64,000 nt of DNA. Origin: Acetobacter cerevisiae (GTDB lineage: Bacteria > Pseudomonadota > Alphaproteobacteria > Acetobacterales > Acetobacteraceae). Numbering within the stretch: the first letter of the stretch is position 1; each line of letters starts with the position of its first letter. The translations under genes were made by a program, and so were the position numbers. The stretch spans positions 214,410 through 278,409 of the forward strand of contig NZ_LHZA01000157.1 of NCBI RefSeq assembly GCF_001580535.1, read 5' to 3'. Of this stretch, positions 1-10,064 are shown piece by piece. The notes below the pieces were generated by a model. It was not told the DNA's origin. It did not search any database and saw only the letters and a program-made list of their open reading frames with translations.

Positions 1-226
1 GCGCATGGCGTGAGCTTTCATGCTCGGCGGTGCGCATCAGATCTTCCACCATCGCGCCGGACAGGCCTTCGCCGGCCAGCGGTGCAATGTCCCGGCCATC
101 CGGGCGGACATGCAACACAGCCAGATGCGCCCCAAAGCGGCGGGCAAAATTGTAGCCCCGAATCAGCGCGGCTTCCCCATTGGAGGTGCTGACCATGGGG
201 AGCAGGATTTTACGGACATCTTTCAT
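1..226 (-). CDS. Universal stress protein (UspA family), C-terminus cut by window edge
   Basis: Reading the minus strand from the ATG at 226 gives an N-terminus of the UspA fold: a first beta strand (KILLPMVST, residues 6-14), a helix with a Phe-Ala-Arg-Arg pattern (about residues 27-30) and a second strand (LAVLHVRPDG, residues 35-44). About 75 codons are visible and the frame stays open to the window edge. A GGAG lies about 12 bases upstream of the ATG. Family members are soluble cytoplasmic proteins linked to stress survival, some binding ATP; the nucleotide-binding motif would lie beyond the edge, so nothing can be said about ATP binding. Confidence 0.72.
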   Translation of the reverse strand, partial: MKDVRKILLPMVSTSNGEAALIRGYNFARRFGAHLAVLHVRPDGRDIAPLAGEGLSGAMVEDLMRTAEHESSRHA

Positions 227-289
227 TGTTCTTGTTCTCCGCGTTGATAAGAATCGGGCTGGCCGACCGGTTGACCTGTTCCGTAAGAG

Positions 290-925
290 TTATGGATATA
301 AACGCGTGACATTCCAGTGGTTTCCGTCCCGCGTCCATGTTGCGCGATCATGCAGGCGGTAGGGTCTTTCCTGCCAGAACTCAAAACAGGTCGGTGTCAC
401 CCGGTAGCCAGACCAGTTTTCCGGACGCGGAATGAGATCCTGCCCCTCGTAACGGGCTTCCACATCTTTCAGGCGCTGCTCAAAAATGGCGCGGTCCGCC
501 AGCGGGCGGGACTGATCAGACGCAACAGCCCCCATGCGGGAGATACGGCTCCGACTCGCAAAATAGGCATCGGCTTCTTCCGCGGTAACCGGGGTTACCG
601 TGCCTTCAATCCGGATCTGCCGACGCAGGCTCTTCCAGTGAAACAGCAAGGCGACATGCGGATTTTCCGCCAGTTCATTCCCCTTGCGGCTGTCGTGATT
701 GGTGTAGAAAACAAACCCACGACGATCCATGCCCTTCAGTAGCACAATCCGGGCTGAAGGGTGGCCATTCGGCGTGCTGGTGGCAACGACCATGGCGTTT
801 GGATCTGAGGGTTCGGTTTTTTCAGCCTCCTGCATCCATTCGGAAAACAGAGTGAACGGATCGGCCGCAAGGTCAATCAACGCTGGCGAGGAGGCCGGGG
901 AGGGAGTGGAGGTCGATTCAGTCAT
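290..925 (-). CDS. pdxH: Pyridoxamine 5'-phosphate oxidase PdxH
   Basis: FMN enzyme that oxidises pyridoxamine or pyridoxine 5'-phosphate to pyridoxal 5'-phosphate, the last step of vitamin B6 synthesis and salvage. The protein carries the family's FMN and substrate motifs in order: RIVLLKGMDRRGFVFYTN, then LFHWKSLRRQIRIEG, then the C-terminal WSGYRVTP, FEFWQ and the terminal RLYP. The start at 925 (MTESTS) gives 211 residues, the usual family length. Earlier in-frame starts exist (ATG at 943, TTG at 982) and none has a convincing ribosome site, so the N-terminus is uncertain. It lies divergent from fabI. Several PLP enzymes (threonine aldolase, MetC) are encoded in the window. Confidence 0.93.
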   Translation of the reverse strand: MTESTSTPSPASSPALIDLAADPFTLFSEWMQEAEKTEPSDPNAMVVATSTPNGHPSARIVLLKGMDRRGFVFYTNHDSRKGNELAENPHVALLFHWKSLRRQIRIEGTVTPVTAEEADAYFASRSRISRMGAVASDQSRPLADRAIFEQRLKDVEARYEGQDLIPRPENWSGYRVTPTCFEFWQERPYRLHDRATWTRDGNHWNVTRLYP

Positions 926-1093
926 ACCCTGTTCTTTCAGCATCGAATAAAGCCGCTCTTCACGCTTTGTATCGAAAGGCAAGAATGGTTTGAAGCGTTA
1001 CGCAAGCGCTTTGGTCTTGTTTAGCAGGCTGTGGTATGCGACCAACCGCTACAGTTTTTAGAGCACACTCAACAGACAGGTCGAGGTCACAGC

Positions 1094-1933
1094 ATGTCTT
1101 CCAACAACACCACATTGCCCGCCCAGGGAACATTGATGCAGGGCAAAAAAGGTCTGGTAATGGGTGTTGCCAATGATCGTTCCATTGCCTGGGGGATTGC
1201 ACAGGCGGTTGCGGCTCAGGGTGGTGAGATGGCGTTCACCTATCAGGGTGAAGCGCTGGGCAAGCGCGTCAAGCCGCTGGCTGAAAGCATTGGGGCCTCT
1301 CTGGTTCTGCCGTGTGACGTGACGGATGAGGCCGCTCTGGATGAGCTGTTTGCCACGCTGGAGAAAAAGTGGGGCAAGCTGGACTTTGTGGTGCATGCTA
1401 TTGGCTGGGCCGATAAGCAGTTCCTGCGTGGGCGGTATGTCGATACCCCGCGTGAGGCCTTCCTGACGGCCATGGATATTTCCTGCTTCTCCTTTACCGC
1501 AGTGGCCCAGCGCGCCTCTGCCCTGATGAAGGATGGCGGTTCTCTGCTGACCCTGACCTATCTGGGCGCTGAACGCGTAATGCCGCATTACAATGTGATG
1601 GGTGTTGCCAAGGCTGCTCTGGAAGCATCTGTTCGTTACATGGCGGCAGATCTGGGGCGTGATGGTATTCGCGTCAACGGTATTTCTGCTGGCCCCATCA
1701 AGACGCTGGCTGCCAGCGGCATTGGCGATTTCCGCTACATTCTGAAGTGGAACCAGTATAACGCACCGCTGGAACGCAACGTGGCGTTGGAAGAAGTGGG
1801 TGGGGCAGGGCTTTATATGCTCTCTGACCTGTCTTCCGGCGTGACGGGTGAAATTCATCACGTGGATTGCGGCTATAACATTGTGGGCATGAAAAACCCC
1901 ACGGCTCCGGATATCTCTGTAGCAGGCGACTGA
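1094..1933 (+). CDS. fabI: Enoyl-[acyl-carrier-protein] reductase (NADH) FabI
   Basis: Reduces trans-2-enoyl-ACP to acyl-ACP, the last step of each fatty acid elongation cycle. The nucleotide-binding motif [11 protein letters not shown] is at residues 24-34, and the catalytic Tyr-X6-Lys of FabI is seen as YNVMGVAK at residues 166-173. Later motifs [20 protein letters not shown] and [15 protein letters not shown] are typical. The length of 279 residues is normal. An ATG at 1094 preceded by GAGGT was chosen over an upstream in-frame ATG at 1031, which would add a non-homologous extension. aroC starts 8 bases after the stop, so the two are probably cotranscribed. The other fab genes are about 30 kb away. 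Confidence 0.95.
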   Translation: MSSNNTTLPAQGTLMQGKKGLVMGVANDRSIAWGIAQAVAAQGGEMAFTYQGEALGKRVKPLAESIGASLVLPCDVTDEAALDELFATLEKKWGKLDFVVHAIGWADKQFLRGRYVDTPREAFLTAMDISCFSFTAVAQRASALMKDGGSLLTLTYLGAERVMPHYNVMGVAKAALEASVRYMAADLGRDGIRVNGISAGPIKTLAASGIGDFRYILKWNQYNAPLERNVALEEVGGAGLYMLSDLSSGVTGEIHHVDCGYNIVGMKNPTAPDISVAGD

Positions 1934-1941
1934 GGTTTACT

Positions 1942-3012
1942 GTGTCCTACAACAGCTTTGGCCATCTTTTTCGCGTCACCACCTGGGGTGAAAGCCATGG
2001 ACCGGCCATTGGCTGTGTAGTGGATGGTTGTCCGCCCCGCCTGCCTCTGACAGAGGCTGATATTCAGCCGTTTCTGGATCAGCGCCGGCCCGGTCAGTCT
2101 GCCTTTACCACCCAGCGTAAGGAGCCGGATGCCGTGCGCATCCTCTCTGGTGTATTTGAAGGGCAGACAACGGGCACCCCGATTTCCCTGCTGATCGAAA
2201 ACACGGACCAGCGGTCCCGTGACTACGGCGATATTGCTCAGACTTATCGCCCCGGTCATGCGGATCTGACGTATGACCTGAAATACGGCATCCGTGATTA
2301 TCGTGGTGGCGGACGCTCTTCGGCGCGTGAGACGGCGTGCAGGGTGGCGGCAGGTGCTGTGGCGCGGCAGGTGCTGGGGCAGGGCGTGCGTATTCGCGGT
2401 GCTCTGGTGCAGCTTGGTCCGCACAAAATCGACCGTTCCCGCTGGAACTGGGATGAAGTGACCCGTAATCCGTTCTTCTGCCCGGACGCGGCCTGCGTGC
2501 CGGAATGGGAAGAGTATCTGGCTGGTATCCGTAAGGCGGGGCTGTCCATCGGTGCGGTGATTGAAGTTGTTGCGGAAGGCGTTCCGCCCGGTCTTGGCGC
2601 GCCGGTTTACGGCAAGCTGGATTCTGATCTGGCTGCTGCGCTGATGAGCATCAATGCCGTCAAAGGTGTGGAAATTGGGGATGGGTTTGCGTCTGCCGCT
2701 CTGACCGGCCTTGAGAATGCCGATCCGCTGTCCATGCAGGATGGCCAGATTGCTTTTGGTGCAAACCATGCTGGCGGCATTCTGGGTGGTATTTCCAGTG
2801 GTCAGCCGGTTGTAGCGCGGTTTGCGGTCAAGCCGACCAGCTCAATGCTCGCACCGGTGCCGTCTGTGACGCGTGATGGTCAGAATAAAGACGTCATTAC
2901 CAAAGGACGGCACGACCCGTGTGTTGGGATTCGTGCAGTGCCCGTAGGAGAAGCCATGATGGCCTGCGTGTTGGCAGACCATCTTTTGCGGCATCGCGGA
3001 CAGGTTGGCTAA
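1942..3012 (+). CDS. aroC: Chorismate synthase AroC
   Basis: Converts 5-enolpyruvylshikimate 3-phosphate to chorismate using reduced FMN, the final step of the shikimate pathway. The N-terminus ([19 protein letters not shown]) and the [12 protein letters not shown] segment around residue 125 are signature sequences of the family. At 356 residues it is full length. The start is a GTG at 1942, set by family alignment; the preceding GAGG overlaps the fabI stop codon and serves as ribosome site. It converges on the OsmC gene, and the two stop codons sit inside one perfect palindrome. Its product feeds the prephenate dehydratase encoded near 42 kb. Confidence 0.96.
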   Translation: MSYNSFGHLFRVTTWGESHGPAIGCVVDGCPPRLPLTEADIQPFLDQRRPGQSAFTTQRKEPDAVRILSGVFEGQTTGTPISLLIENTDQRSRDYGDIAQTYRPGHADLTYDLKYGIRDYRGGGRSSARETACRVAAGAVARQVLGQGVRIRGALVQLGPHKIDRSRWNWDEVTRNPFFCPDAACVPEWEEYLAGIRKAGLSIGAVIEVVAEGVPPGLGAPVYGKLDSDLAAALMSINAVKGVEIGDGFASAALTGLENADPLSMQDGQIAFGANHAGGILGGISSGQPVVARFAVKPTSSMLAPVPSVTRDGQNKDVITKGRHDPCVGIRAVPVGEAMMACVLADHLLRHRGQVG

Positions 3013-3025
3013 AGCTTAGCCAACC
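3003..3025. terminator. Palindrome containing both stop codons of convergent aroC and OsmC genes
   Basis: A perfect 10-bp inverted repeat (GGTTGGCTAA / TTAGCCAACC) with a 3-base spacer. The TAA of aroC is at 3010-3012 and the TAA of the opposing gene is at 3016-3018, so both proteins end in Val-Gly. It can form the same hairpin in both transcripts. There is no T-run on either side, so simple intrinsic termination is uncertain; it may instead protect 3' ends. Confidence 0.5.
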
Positions 3026-3447
3026 AGTTTGGCGTCCAGCGTAATGTTGGCTTTGAAGAGTTTGGAAACCGGGCAGCCAGTCTTGGCTTTGTTCGCCAGT
3101 TCCTGAAACTGTTCGGGTGTTGCGCCCGGCACTTCGGCTTCCAGCTTGAGGGCTACCGCATCAATCTCAAATCCATCAGCGGCCTTGTTCAGGCTTACTT
3201 CGGCTGTGGTGTCGATGGATTTTGCTGTCAGACCGGCATCTCCCAGAATGAGGGAGAGCGCCATGGAAAAACAGGCTGCGTGCGCAGCACCCAGCAGCTC
3301 TTCCGGGTTGGTGCCCGGCTTACCCTCAAAGCGCGTATTAAAACCGTAAGGCTGGTTTTCAAGGGCATGGCTTTCCGTGGAAATAGTGCCGCGCCCTTCT
3401 TTGATGGTGCCTTCCCAGTGGGCAAAGCCATGTTTTTTGATAGCCAT
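3016..3447 (-). CDS. OsmC/Ohr-family peroxiredoxin
   Basis: Thiol-dependent hydroperoxide reductase family protein. Two conserved cysteines are visible, one in AAHAACFSMAL around residue 60 and one in KTGCPVSKLF near the C-terminus, as expected for the OsmC catalytic pair. NPEELLGAAHA is a classic OsmC segment. The start at 3447 (MAIKKHGFAHW) has an AAAAGGATG ribosome site and gives 143 residues; an upstream in-frame ATG at 3483 is less likely. The OsmC branch seems closer than Ohr because of the HWEGTIKEGRG N-terminus. The gene faces away from mqo across a 254-base region that should hold both promoters; I see no clear boxes there, only a CCGCTC/GAGCGG hairpin near 3604-3622. Confidence 0.88.
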   Translation of the reverse strand: MAIKKHGFAHWEGTIKEGRGTISTESHALENQPYGFNTRFEGKPGTNPEELLGAAHAACFSMALSLILGDAGLTAKSIDTTAEVSLNKAADGFEIDAVALKLEAEVPGATPEQFQELANKAKTGCPVSKLFKANITLDAKLVG

Positions 3448-3701
3448 GATATCATCCTTTTCTTCGTCGGGCGGAGAGTGCACAGAACGCGGCCTCAGCC
3501 GTTAAGTTCACGCAATGCTGCTCCGCTCTCGCAGAGATGAGAACCGTGGCGGACTGAAAATGTGGCATAGGATATGCGCATAACCACACGGGTTACCTCA
3601 CGCCCGCTCTTGCACCGGAGCGGGAACCACGGCATGCGGGAAAGACCTTCTGCCCGTCTCCTGCTTCCGATGGGAAGAAATGGGCTGATAATGCGGAGAC
3701 C

Positions 3702-5204
3702 ATGATGAGTTCCACCACGACCGATCCTTCTTCATCCGTTGATGTCGCCCTGATTGGTGGGGGCGTGATGAGCGCCACCCTTGGGGTGTTTCTCCGGCAG
3801 TTACAGCCGGACTGGCGCATCAGCATTTTTGAGCGTCTGGATAGTGTGGCGGAAGAAAGTTCGGATGCGTGGAATAATGCCGGTACCGGCCATTCAGCAC
3901 TGTGTGAGCTGAATTATACGCCGCAGAAAGCCGATGGCAGCGTGGATATCAGCAAAGCTGTTGCGGTGAATGAGGCGTTCCAGATCTCCCGCCAGTTCTG
4001 GTCCCATCTGGTTGAGAACGACATTATCGCCTCTCCGCGTGATTTTATTACGCCTGTGCCGCACATGAGCTTTGTCTGGGGGGAAGCGAATGTTGCCTTC
4101 CTGCGTAAGCGCCATGAGGCCCTGAACGCCCACCCGCTGTTCTCGGGCATGGAATATTCTGAAGATCCCGCGCAGATGGCGCAGTGGATGCCGCTTGTTA
4201 TGCAGGCGCGGCCACCGGGCCAGCCTCTGGCTGTAACGCGGAGCCTGAACGGGACGGATGTGAACTATGGCGCACTGACGCGCCTGCTGTTCAGCTATCT
4301 GACAGAAACAGGCGGCTGCACCCTGCATACCAAACATGATGTGCTGAATATCAAGCGCGGACCGGATGGGCGGTGGCAGATTCTGGTGCAGGATCTTCGT
4401 CTCAATACGCAGCGTACGGTCAATGCTCGCTTTGTCTTTATTGGGGCAGGGGGCGGTGCGCTGTCTCTGCTTCAGAAGACGGGTATCCCGGAAGCCAAAG
4501 GGGTCGGCGGGTTCCCGGTCAGTGGCCAGTTCCTGCGCTGCACGAACCCGGAGATTGTGGCGCAGCATCGGGCCAAGGTGTACGGGAAGGCTTCTGTTGG
4601 TGCGCCGCCCATGTCCGTGCCGCATCTGGACACTCGCATGATTGACGGCAAGCCCGCGTTGCTGTTTGGGCCGTATGCGGGCTTCTCAACCCGTTTCCTC
4701 AAACATGGGTCTCTGATGGATCTGCCCCGCTCCATCCGTCCTGATAACATCAAGGCTATTCTGTCCGTTGCGCGGGATAACTGGCCGCTGACCAAATATC
4801 TGATTGAGCAGGTCATGCAGTCCAATAGTGAACGGATGAATGCCCTGCGGGACTTTGTCCCCACCGCGCGGTCCAAGGACTGGGAACTGGTGGTGGCTGG
4901 CCAGCGCGTGCAGATTATCAAGAAAGACGCTCAGAAGGGCGGGGTTCTGCAGTTTGGGACGGAAGTGATTTCCAGTCAGGATGGTTCAATCGCCGCTCTA
5001 CTTGGGGCGTCTCCGGGGGCTTCCACCGCAGCACCCATCATGCTGACCGTGCTGAAAAAATGTTTTGCCGAGAAGCTGCCGGAATGGGACGCAAAACTGA
5101 AAGCCATGATCCCGTCTTATGGTCAGACGCTGGCGAATAACCCGGACCTGTGTGCTGAGCTGCGGGATAAAACCACGAAGGTTCTGGAACTGGCAGACGT
5201 CTGA
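3702..5204 (+). CDS. mqo: Malate:quinone oxidoreductase
   Basis: Membrane-associated FAD enzyme that oxidises L-malate to oxaloacetate and passes electrons to quinone. It stands in for the NAD malate dehydrogenase in many acetic acid bacteria. The N-terminal dinucleotide motif ([14 protein letters not shown]) is near residue 15. Further family signatures are [18 protein letters not shown] around residue 58, [19 protein letters not shown], and [13 protein letters not shown]. The C-terminus has [16 protein letters not shown]. The 500 residues match the family. Two adjacent ATG codons (3702, 3705) could each be the start. It is probably monocistronic and converges on the broken porin gene. Confidence 0.95.
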   Translation: MMSSTTTDPSSSVDVALIGGGVMSATLGVFLRQLQPDWRISIFERLDSVAEESSDAWNNAGTGHSALCELNYTPQKADGSVDISKAVAVNEAFQISRQFWSHLVENDIIASPRDFITPVPHMSFVWGEANVAFLRKRHEALNAHPLFSGMEYSEDPAQMAQWMPLVMQARPPGQPLAVTRSLNGTDVNYGALTRLLFSYLTETGGCTLHTKHDVLNIKRGPDGRWQILVQDLRLNTQRTVNARFVFIGAGGGALSLLQKTGIPEAKGVGGFPVSGQFLRCTNPEIVAQHRAKVYGKASVGAPPMSVPHLDTRMIDGKPALLFGPYAGFSTRFLKHGSLMDLPRSIRPDNIKAILSVARDNWPLTKYLIEQVMQSNSERMNALRDFVPTARSKDWELVVAGQRVQIIKKDAQKGGVLQFGTEVISSQDGSIAALLGASPGASTAAPIMLTVLKKCFAEKLPEWDAKLKAMIPSYGQTLANNPDLCAELRDKTTKVLELADV

Positions 5205-5260
5205 AGTTTTGTAACCCTTCGCTGCGGGCCATGAAGCACAAGTTCGCAGCGAGGGAGGCC

Positions 5261-6789
5261 TCAAAAAATTTCGATGTGGCTTTTAAAGCCAAGCATGGCA
5301 GCGTCAGGCAAATTGCCTTGTCCATTGGGCCGGAAATAATATTCAAAAACCGGCTGGAAGATGACGCCGCGCATGACATGGATGGCGTAATTCACTTCCA
5401 GAACGCTGGTATGCCGCTGGATGCCGGTGGCGTGGTTGATCATGGTCTGATTTTGGCTCTGTAAAAGTGCCTCGGTTTTCTGCACATTTTTGGCAATATG
5501 CGTGTAGCTGAACGCAATCCCGATGGTGTCATAAGGGCGGTTGCGCCAGAAACCCCGGTTAATCAGCGCGCCGTAAATTTCATAATCTCGCAGAGCTGTG
5601 TGCGGGTCATTATAGATCAGCCCACCAAGAGCCGTGATCCCTGAGTTTTTCTGGCTTTTACGATAGCGCAGAAGCTGCTGGTACAGCATGAGCCAGCTTG
5701 ACCAGCTATATTGGCGTCGTGCCGGTTGGGCACCCGTCAACACATAGGGTTTTCCACTCGTGTCCCGGTAGGTGTCCGCAACCGATACATCCTGCAAGGC
5801 GGCACCAATTTTATAGTGGCCGGGCAGGCTATGGCTCCGTCCTGCTCTTGGTTCCCACCCGACTTCAACCGGCACAACATGGCCGACGATATTGGCTCCG
5901 TTGAATTTGAAGCCTGTGCGGTGCTGCGCCACCTGATAAATGCCGTCTTCCGCAAAATAGATGCCCGTTTGCACGTAGACATCACGGGTCGGTCTCCCGC
6001 GTACGCGGAAGGCCCACGTGGCTGCGGGATAGCCTGGATAGTAAGAACTGTCTGAAATTCCTTGGGGCGTCCGCAGATGCTGCCGTTCATGAAGTTGCAG
6101 AACAGCTCACTGGCGGCAAAATCTGAAAGCTCGGCCATGCGGCCGCCCGCTATGGCAAGGCGGTTACCAAACAGGTTTTCTTCCGCATAGAGCATGACGA
6201 GATGCACGGCCACGTTCCCAGCCCCGCCATAATCTTCTGAGCTATGGTTGAGCCAGTCTCCAAACATGCGGTTTGCCGTGGTGCCATAACGCCCGGTCGT
6301 AATCATATGCGTGGCCAGCCCTTTCAGGCCGGCCAGCATTTCCCAGTCGATATTCAGGGAGGCTGCATATTGCCCGGCATTACTGGCCCCTTGCCGATAG
6401 GTGCGAAATTTCTCGCCGCGGGCCGGTTTGGTGATGGCTCCTGCAAATTCATTAGTGTTGGCGAACAGAAAGGCAATGCCGCGCCGTCGTAACCAGCTTG
6501 TCATGCCACCCGGGTCTGAGAATACGGCTTCTGGCCGGGCAAAGGGAGGTACGGTTGAGGGGGGAGAGCCTTTATCCGGCAAAGGCGTATCAACCCGGAT
6601 AGCGGGTTCGTTCCTCAGCTCCTGATCATCTGTCTGGGCATAGGCCGGAGTCAAAACGAGAAAAGAGAAGAAAAAGACGAAAAAAAGCGTAAGGGCTGAC
6701 GACCATTTTTTGACGTGTTGAGACCAGATCACATCGAAAAACGGGATTTTATGAAGAAAACTCCAGAAGGAGTATGCGAGTTTTTCCAA
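5261..6789 (-). pseudogene. Carbohydrate porin OprB, split by a single-base deletion
   Basis: The N-terminal half has a long hydrophobic signal segment ending ...LTPAYA, then porin sequence (SLNIDWEMLAGLKGLATHMI; FAASELFCNFMNGSICGRP). After KEFQ the reading frame is lost, and the neighbouring frame continues with SSYYPGYPAATWAFRVRGRP and QTGIYFAEDGIYQ through to a Phe-terminated barrel. Restoring one base between 6051 and 6052 (CAG GAC AGT instead of CAGACAGT) rejoins both halves into about 510 residues, the size of OprB sugar porins. So this is either a recent pseudogene or a sequencing error. The 5' end is also unclear: the longest frame uses TTG at 6789, and GTG further in is possible. OprB porins pass glucose and other sugars across the outer membrane. 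The AT-rich 6790-6988 stretch upstream probably holds its promoter. Confidence 0.85.
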
Positions 6790-6988
6790 AAATCAGCCTA
6801 TTTATTTTGTTTTTATGGGTTTTCTTAATTATTCATGCAATTTTTTTGGAATTGAAGGAAGAAAGGTAAGGGTCAAGAAAATGTGTTCATCCGTCCGGCC
6901 TACGCCGTGGATGACTGCAATTTGTGGGAAGGGTTTGGATGCCCCCGATACTGGTTAACAAAAACCATGCGGCACGACGGCTCAGTCG

Positions 6989-7513
6989 TCAGTCGGAAAT
7001 CGACATATCCGCACGGTGCCACCAGCAGGCCTCACGCGGGCGAACGGCCGGGATCATGTCATCCGGGTTGCCGCTGAAGGTCACGGTATTGGTCGGCGTT
7101 TCCTGCAGCGAGACCTCCGTGCAACGGAGCACGTCGCCATCTGCACGCAAAAAGGCGCTGAGTTTCGCCATCATCAGGCAGACCATCAGTTCCGTTGTCG
7201 GGTCACCCGGTGTGATGACAATGCGCTGCGCCCGGGCAGGCTCGTTGGACTGGAACCATGCCAGCAAGGGATCATCTTCCGCCAGTTGCAAGGCGTGATC
7301 CAGTTTTTCATCCACAAAGCGATGCCATGTGCTTTTTGCCCGCTGGAACGAGACCGGCATATTGCCTTTTCCATCCAGCCGTGCGCGGGTCGTGGGGCTG
7401 AGGCGTACAGTTACAAATTCATTGTGCCCGTGGGGCAGGGCACAGGATTCACTAGCTCCGTGGATCAGCCGGTGGCCCATGGAAAAGCGACGGGTAAAAA
7501 CCAGATCAGGCAT
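6989..7513 (-). CDS. queD: 6-carboxytetrahydropterin synthase-like protein (QueD family)
   Basis: Makes 6-carboxy-5,6,7,8-tetrahydropterin from dihydroneopterin triphosphate, the first committed step to 7-deazaguanine (preQ0). The PTPS-fold zinc ligands appear as [10 protein letters not shown] near residue 13 and LPHGHNEF near residue 29. At 174 residues it is longer than the usual 120-140, with an extra C-terminal tail after GNPDDMIPA. The start overlaps the end of queC by 8 bases, so it is the last gene of a queE-queC-queD operon. QueD is the best-supported family by context, though the sequence diverges from typical QueD. Confidence 0.85.
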   Translation of the reverse strand: MPDLVFTRRFSMGHRLIHGASESCALPHGHNEFVTVRLSPTTRARLDGKGNMPVSFQRAKSTWHRFVDEKLDHALQLAEDDPLLAWFQSNEPARAQRIVITPGDPTTELMVCLMMAKLSAFLRADGDVLRCTEVSLQETPTNTVTFSGNPDDMIPAVRPREACWWHRADMSISD

Positions 7514-8234
7514 TGGTCTTCTCCGCTACATACTCTTCCCACCCGGCGCGGCGCAGGGCGCAGGCGGGACATTCTCCACAGCCATGCCCCCACGGGTGCA
7601 GGGTGCCGCGGTCTCCCAGATAACAGGTGTGGCTTGCCTCATTGATCAGGGACACAAGCGGAGCCCCGCCCAGGTCTTCAGCCAGTTTCCAGGTTTCGGC
7701 TTTATCAATCCACATCAGCGGTGTGTGCAGCACGTAGCGTGAGTCCATGCCAAGGTTCAGTGCGACCTGCACGGCTTTAATGGTGTCATCCCGGCAGTCG
7801 GGATAGCCGGAATAATCTGTCTCGCACACGCCGGTGACAATGTGGCGAATACCGCGGCGGGCGGCGAGGGCTGCGGCAAAGGTCAGGAAAATGATGTTGC
7901 GACCGGGCACGAAGGTATTGGGCAGACCATCTTTTTCCATGGCGATTTCTGCATTGCGGGTCAGGGCTGTGTCAGAAATATCGCCCAGTGCTCCCAGAGC
8001 AAGGGTGTGGTCCATGCCCAGCCGTTCTTTCCAGAGCGGATTTTGGGCGCGCAGGCCGTCTCGCAGGGTCTCACGACATTCCAGTTCCACCGCATGGCGC
8101 TGCCCGTAATCGAACCCCAGCGTTTCCACTCGTCCAAAGCGGGCGAGGGCCCATGCCAGACAGGTGGCGGAATCCTGGCCGCCGGAAAACAGGACCAGAG
8201 CAGCTTCATCAGAGGCACGTGCGGGAGTGGACAT
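7506..8234 (-). CDS. queC: 7-cyano-7-deazaguanine synthase QueC
   Basis: Converts 7-carboxy-7-deazaguanine to preQ0 using ATP and ammonia. The PP-loop [10 protein letters not shown] is at about residues 17-26. The C-terminal zinc site is complete: HTCYLGD followed by [30 protein letters not shown] is a family signature. The length of 242 residues is normal. It lies between queE and queD; the start is 3 bases after the queE stop. Confidence 0.95.
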   Translation of the reverse strand: MSTPARASDEAALVLFSGGQDSATCLAWALARFGRVETLGFDYGQRHAVELECRETLRDGLRAQNPLWKERLGMDHTLALGALGDISDTALTRNAEIAMEKDGLPNTFVPGRNIIFLTFAAALAARRGIRHIVTGVCETDYSGYPDCRDDTIKAVQVALNLGMDSRYVLHTPLMWIDKAETWKLAEDLGGAPLVSLINEASHTCYLGDRGTLHPWGHGCGECPACALRRAGWEEYVAEKTNA

Positions 8235-8237
8235 GGG

Positions 8238-8882
8238 TCAGGGGATACCGGTCAGCTTGTGGGTCTGTAAAGAAAGGCCCCATTTGGGGTGGGCCAGACA
8301 ATAACGGATGGCAGCCTGTATATTGTCGTTCTGGTTCGGCCCGTCCATGGGTTGGAGCCAGAAATGCTTGAAATCAAGATGTTCCAGTGTGGCCGGATCA
8401 AGCCCCGGCTGCGGATAGACCAGCTTGAGTTCTGTGCCGCTCGTCTGTGCCAGTGCCGCGCCCTCTTTGGGGCTGATGCATAGCCAGTCGATGCCCTCCG
8501 GTGCGTGCAGCGTGCCATTGCTTTCCACCGCAATGGTGAAATTGCGGGCATGCATGGCGTCAATCAGAGCCGCATCCAGCTGAAGTAGCGGTTCACCACC
8601 GGTAAAAACCACCAGCCCCGGCACCGTCATGGCGTTGCCAGACACGGGCCAGAGGCCGGCAATGGTCTCGGCCAGCTTCTCGGCAGTTTCAAACTTGCCG
8701 CCGCCATCACCATCCGTGCCGACAAAATCGGTATCACAGAACTGACAGATGGCCTCGGCCCGGTCAGATTCCCGACCAGACCACAGGTTACATCCTGCAA
8801 AACGACAGAAGACGGCCGGTCGCCCAGCCTGTCCACCCTCACCCTGCAGGGTGAGAAACATTTCCTTGATCATATAAGACAT
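8238..8882 (-). CDS. queE: 7-carboxy-7-deazaguanine synthase QueE
   Basis: Radical SAM enzyme that contracts the 6-carboxytetrahydropterin ring to 7-carboxy-7-deazaguanine. Instead of CX3CX2C the cluster motif is the CX14CX2C form: the Cys in AGCNLWSG, 14 residues, then CQFCDTDFVGTDG. VVFTGGEPLLQ and the N-terminal MSYMIKEMFLTLQGEG are family hallmarks. 214 residues is typical of the CX14CX2C branch. First gene of the que operon; bioB begins a separate unit upstream of it. Confidence 0.94.
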   Translation of the reverse strand: MSYMIKEMFLTLQGEGGQAGRPAVFCRFAGCNLWSGRESDRAEAICQFCDTDFVGTDGDGGGKFETAEKLAETIAGLWPVSGNAMTVPGLVVFTGGEPLLQLDAALIDAMHARNFTIAVESNGTLHAPEGIDWLCISPKEGAALAQTSGTELKLVYPQPGLDPATLEHLDFKHFWLQPMDGPNQNDNIQAAIRYCLAHPKWGLSLQTHKLTGIP

Positions 8883-8927
8883 GCGACAGCTCCTGACGCA
8901 GATCAGGCAAGGAATGCAAGAGACATT

Positions 8928-9929
8928 TTAGACAGAAATGCCAGTTGTATGCATGCCCAGCTTATCCAGCAGCTTGCGATCCCGCGAAGCCTGCGGGTTT
9001 GGCGTGGTCAGCAGGCGCTCACCGTAGAAAATGGAATTTGCACCGGCAAGGAAGCACAGGGTCTGTGTTTCATCGCTCATATCTTCACGGCCAGCGGCCA
9101 GACGGACGCGGCTTTTGGGCATGCTGATACGGGCCGTCGCAATCATACGGACAAAATCCAGCGGATCGACTTCTTCAGACTCACCCAGCGGGGTGCCCTT
9201 TACGCGCACCAGCAGGTTGATCGGAACGCTTTCCGGGTGCGCGGGCAGAGAGGCGAGGGCGGCGATCAGCCCGGCGCGATCTGTCTCATTTTCACCCATG
9301 CCGACAATGCCGCCACAGCAGACATTAATGCCCGCATCCCGCACGTTGGACAGGGTATCCAGCCGGTCCTGATAGGTGCGGGTGGTGATGATGTCGCCAT
9401 AATAATCGGGCGAGGTATCCAGGTTGTGGTTGTAGTAATCCAGTCCGGCTTCACGCAGCTTGCCAGCCTGTCCGGCATCCAGCATGCCTAGTGTCACGCA
9501 GGTTTCCAGACCAAGGTCTTTGACGCCTTCAATCATGGCGCAAACGGTTTCCAGATCATGCTCCTTGGGGGAGCGCCATGCGGCACCCATGCAGAAGCGG
9601 CTGGCCCCAGCTTCCTTCGCCTTGCGGGCTTCTGTCAGCACGGCATCGACGGCCATCAGGCGCTCGGCCTTTACGCTTTTTTCGTGCAGCGCGCTCTGCG
9701 GGCAATAGGCACAATCTTCCGGGCAGCCGCCGGTTTTAATGGAGAGCAGCGTGGAAATCTGCATTTCCGTGGGGTCAAAATGCGCCCGGTGTGTTGCCTG
9801 AGCACGGAACATCAGCTCCGGAAGCGGAAGGTCCAGCAGAGCCTGAATTTCCGGCACCGTCCAGTCATGACGGACTTCCGGCAAAGGGGCTGAGGGAGAA
9901 CGCGTTACAGGAGAAGAACCGTCAGGCAT
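8928..9929 (-). CDS. bioB: Biotin synthase BioB
   Basis: Radical SAM enzyme inserting sulfur into dethiobiotin. The motif [18 protein letters not shown] (around residues 67-84) carries the three cluster cysteines. [26 protein letters not shown] and [14 protein letters not shown] are the other expected segments. The start was placed at ATG 9929 (MPDGSSPV), giving 333 residues; the TTG two codons upstream is also in frame. No other bio gene is nearby. The 135-base gap to ltaE contains a short GGCCCG/CGGGCC hairpin (10017-10044) but no recognisable biotin operator. Confidence 0.96.
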   Translation of the reverse strand: MPDGSSPVTRSPSAPLPEVRHDWTVPEIQALLDLPLPELMFRAQATHRAHFDPTEMQISTLLSIKTGGCPEDCAYCPQSALHEKSVKAERLMAVDAVLTEARKAKEAGASRFCMGAAWRSPKEHDLETVCAMIEGVKDLGLETCVTLGMLDAGQAGKLREAGLDYYNHNLDTSPDYYGDIITTRTYQDRLDTLSNVRDAGINVCCGGIVGMGENETDRAGLIAALASLPAHPESVPINLLVRVKGTPLGESEEVDPLDFVRMIATARISMPKSRVRLAAGREDMSDETQTLCFLAGANSIFYGERLLTTPNPQASRDRKLLDKLGMHTTGISV

Positions 9930-10064
9930 GCGCAAAGAACCAGATTTTAAGTGGAAAGTAGGACTGAATATATCCGGTTTGCCCCGGCAAGACCAGCCTG
10001 CAGAACGTCGGGGATGGCCCGGATTGAGATTTCATTTCGGGCCATAGGGAAAAGGAATATCCGG

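Noticed and set aside
1058..1861. Long antisense open frame opposite fabI
   Set aside because: It mirrors a complete, well-recognised fabI in the opposite strand and has no motif; such shadow frames are common at this GC content.
10017..10044. Hairpin before bioB as a biotin operator
   Set aside because: A plain 6-bp stem with a 16-base loop; no BirA- or BioR-like site is recognisable.
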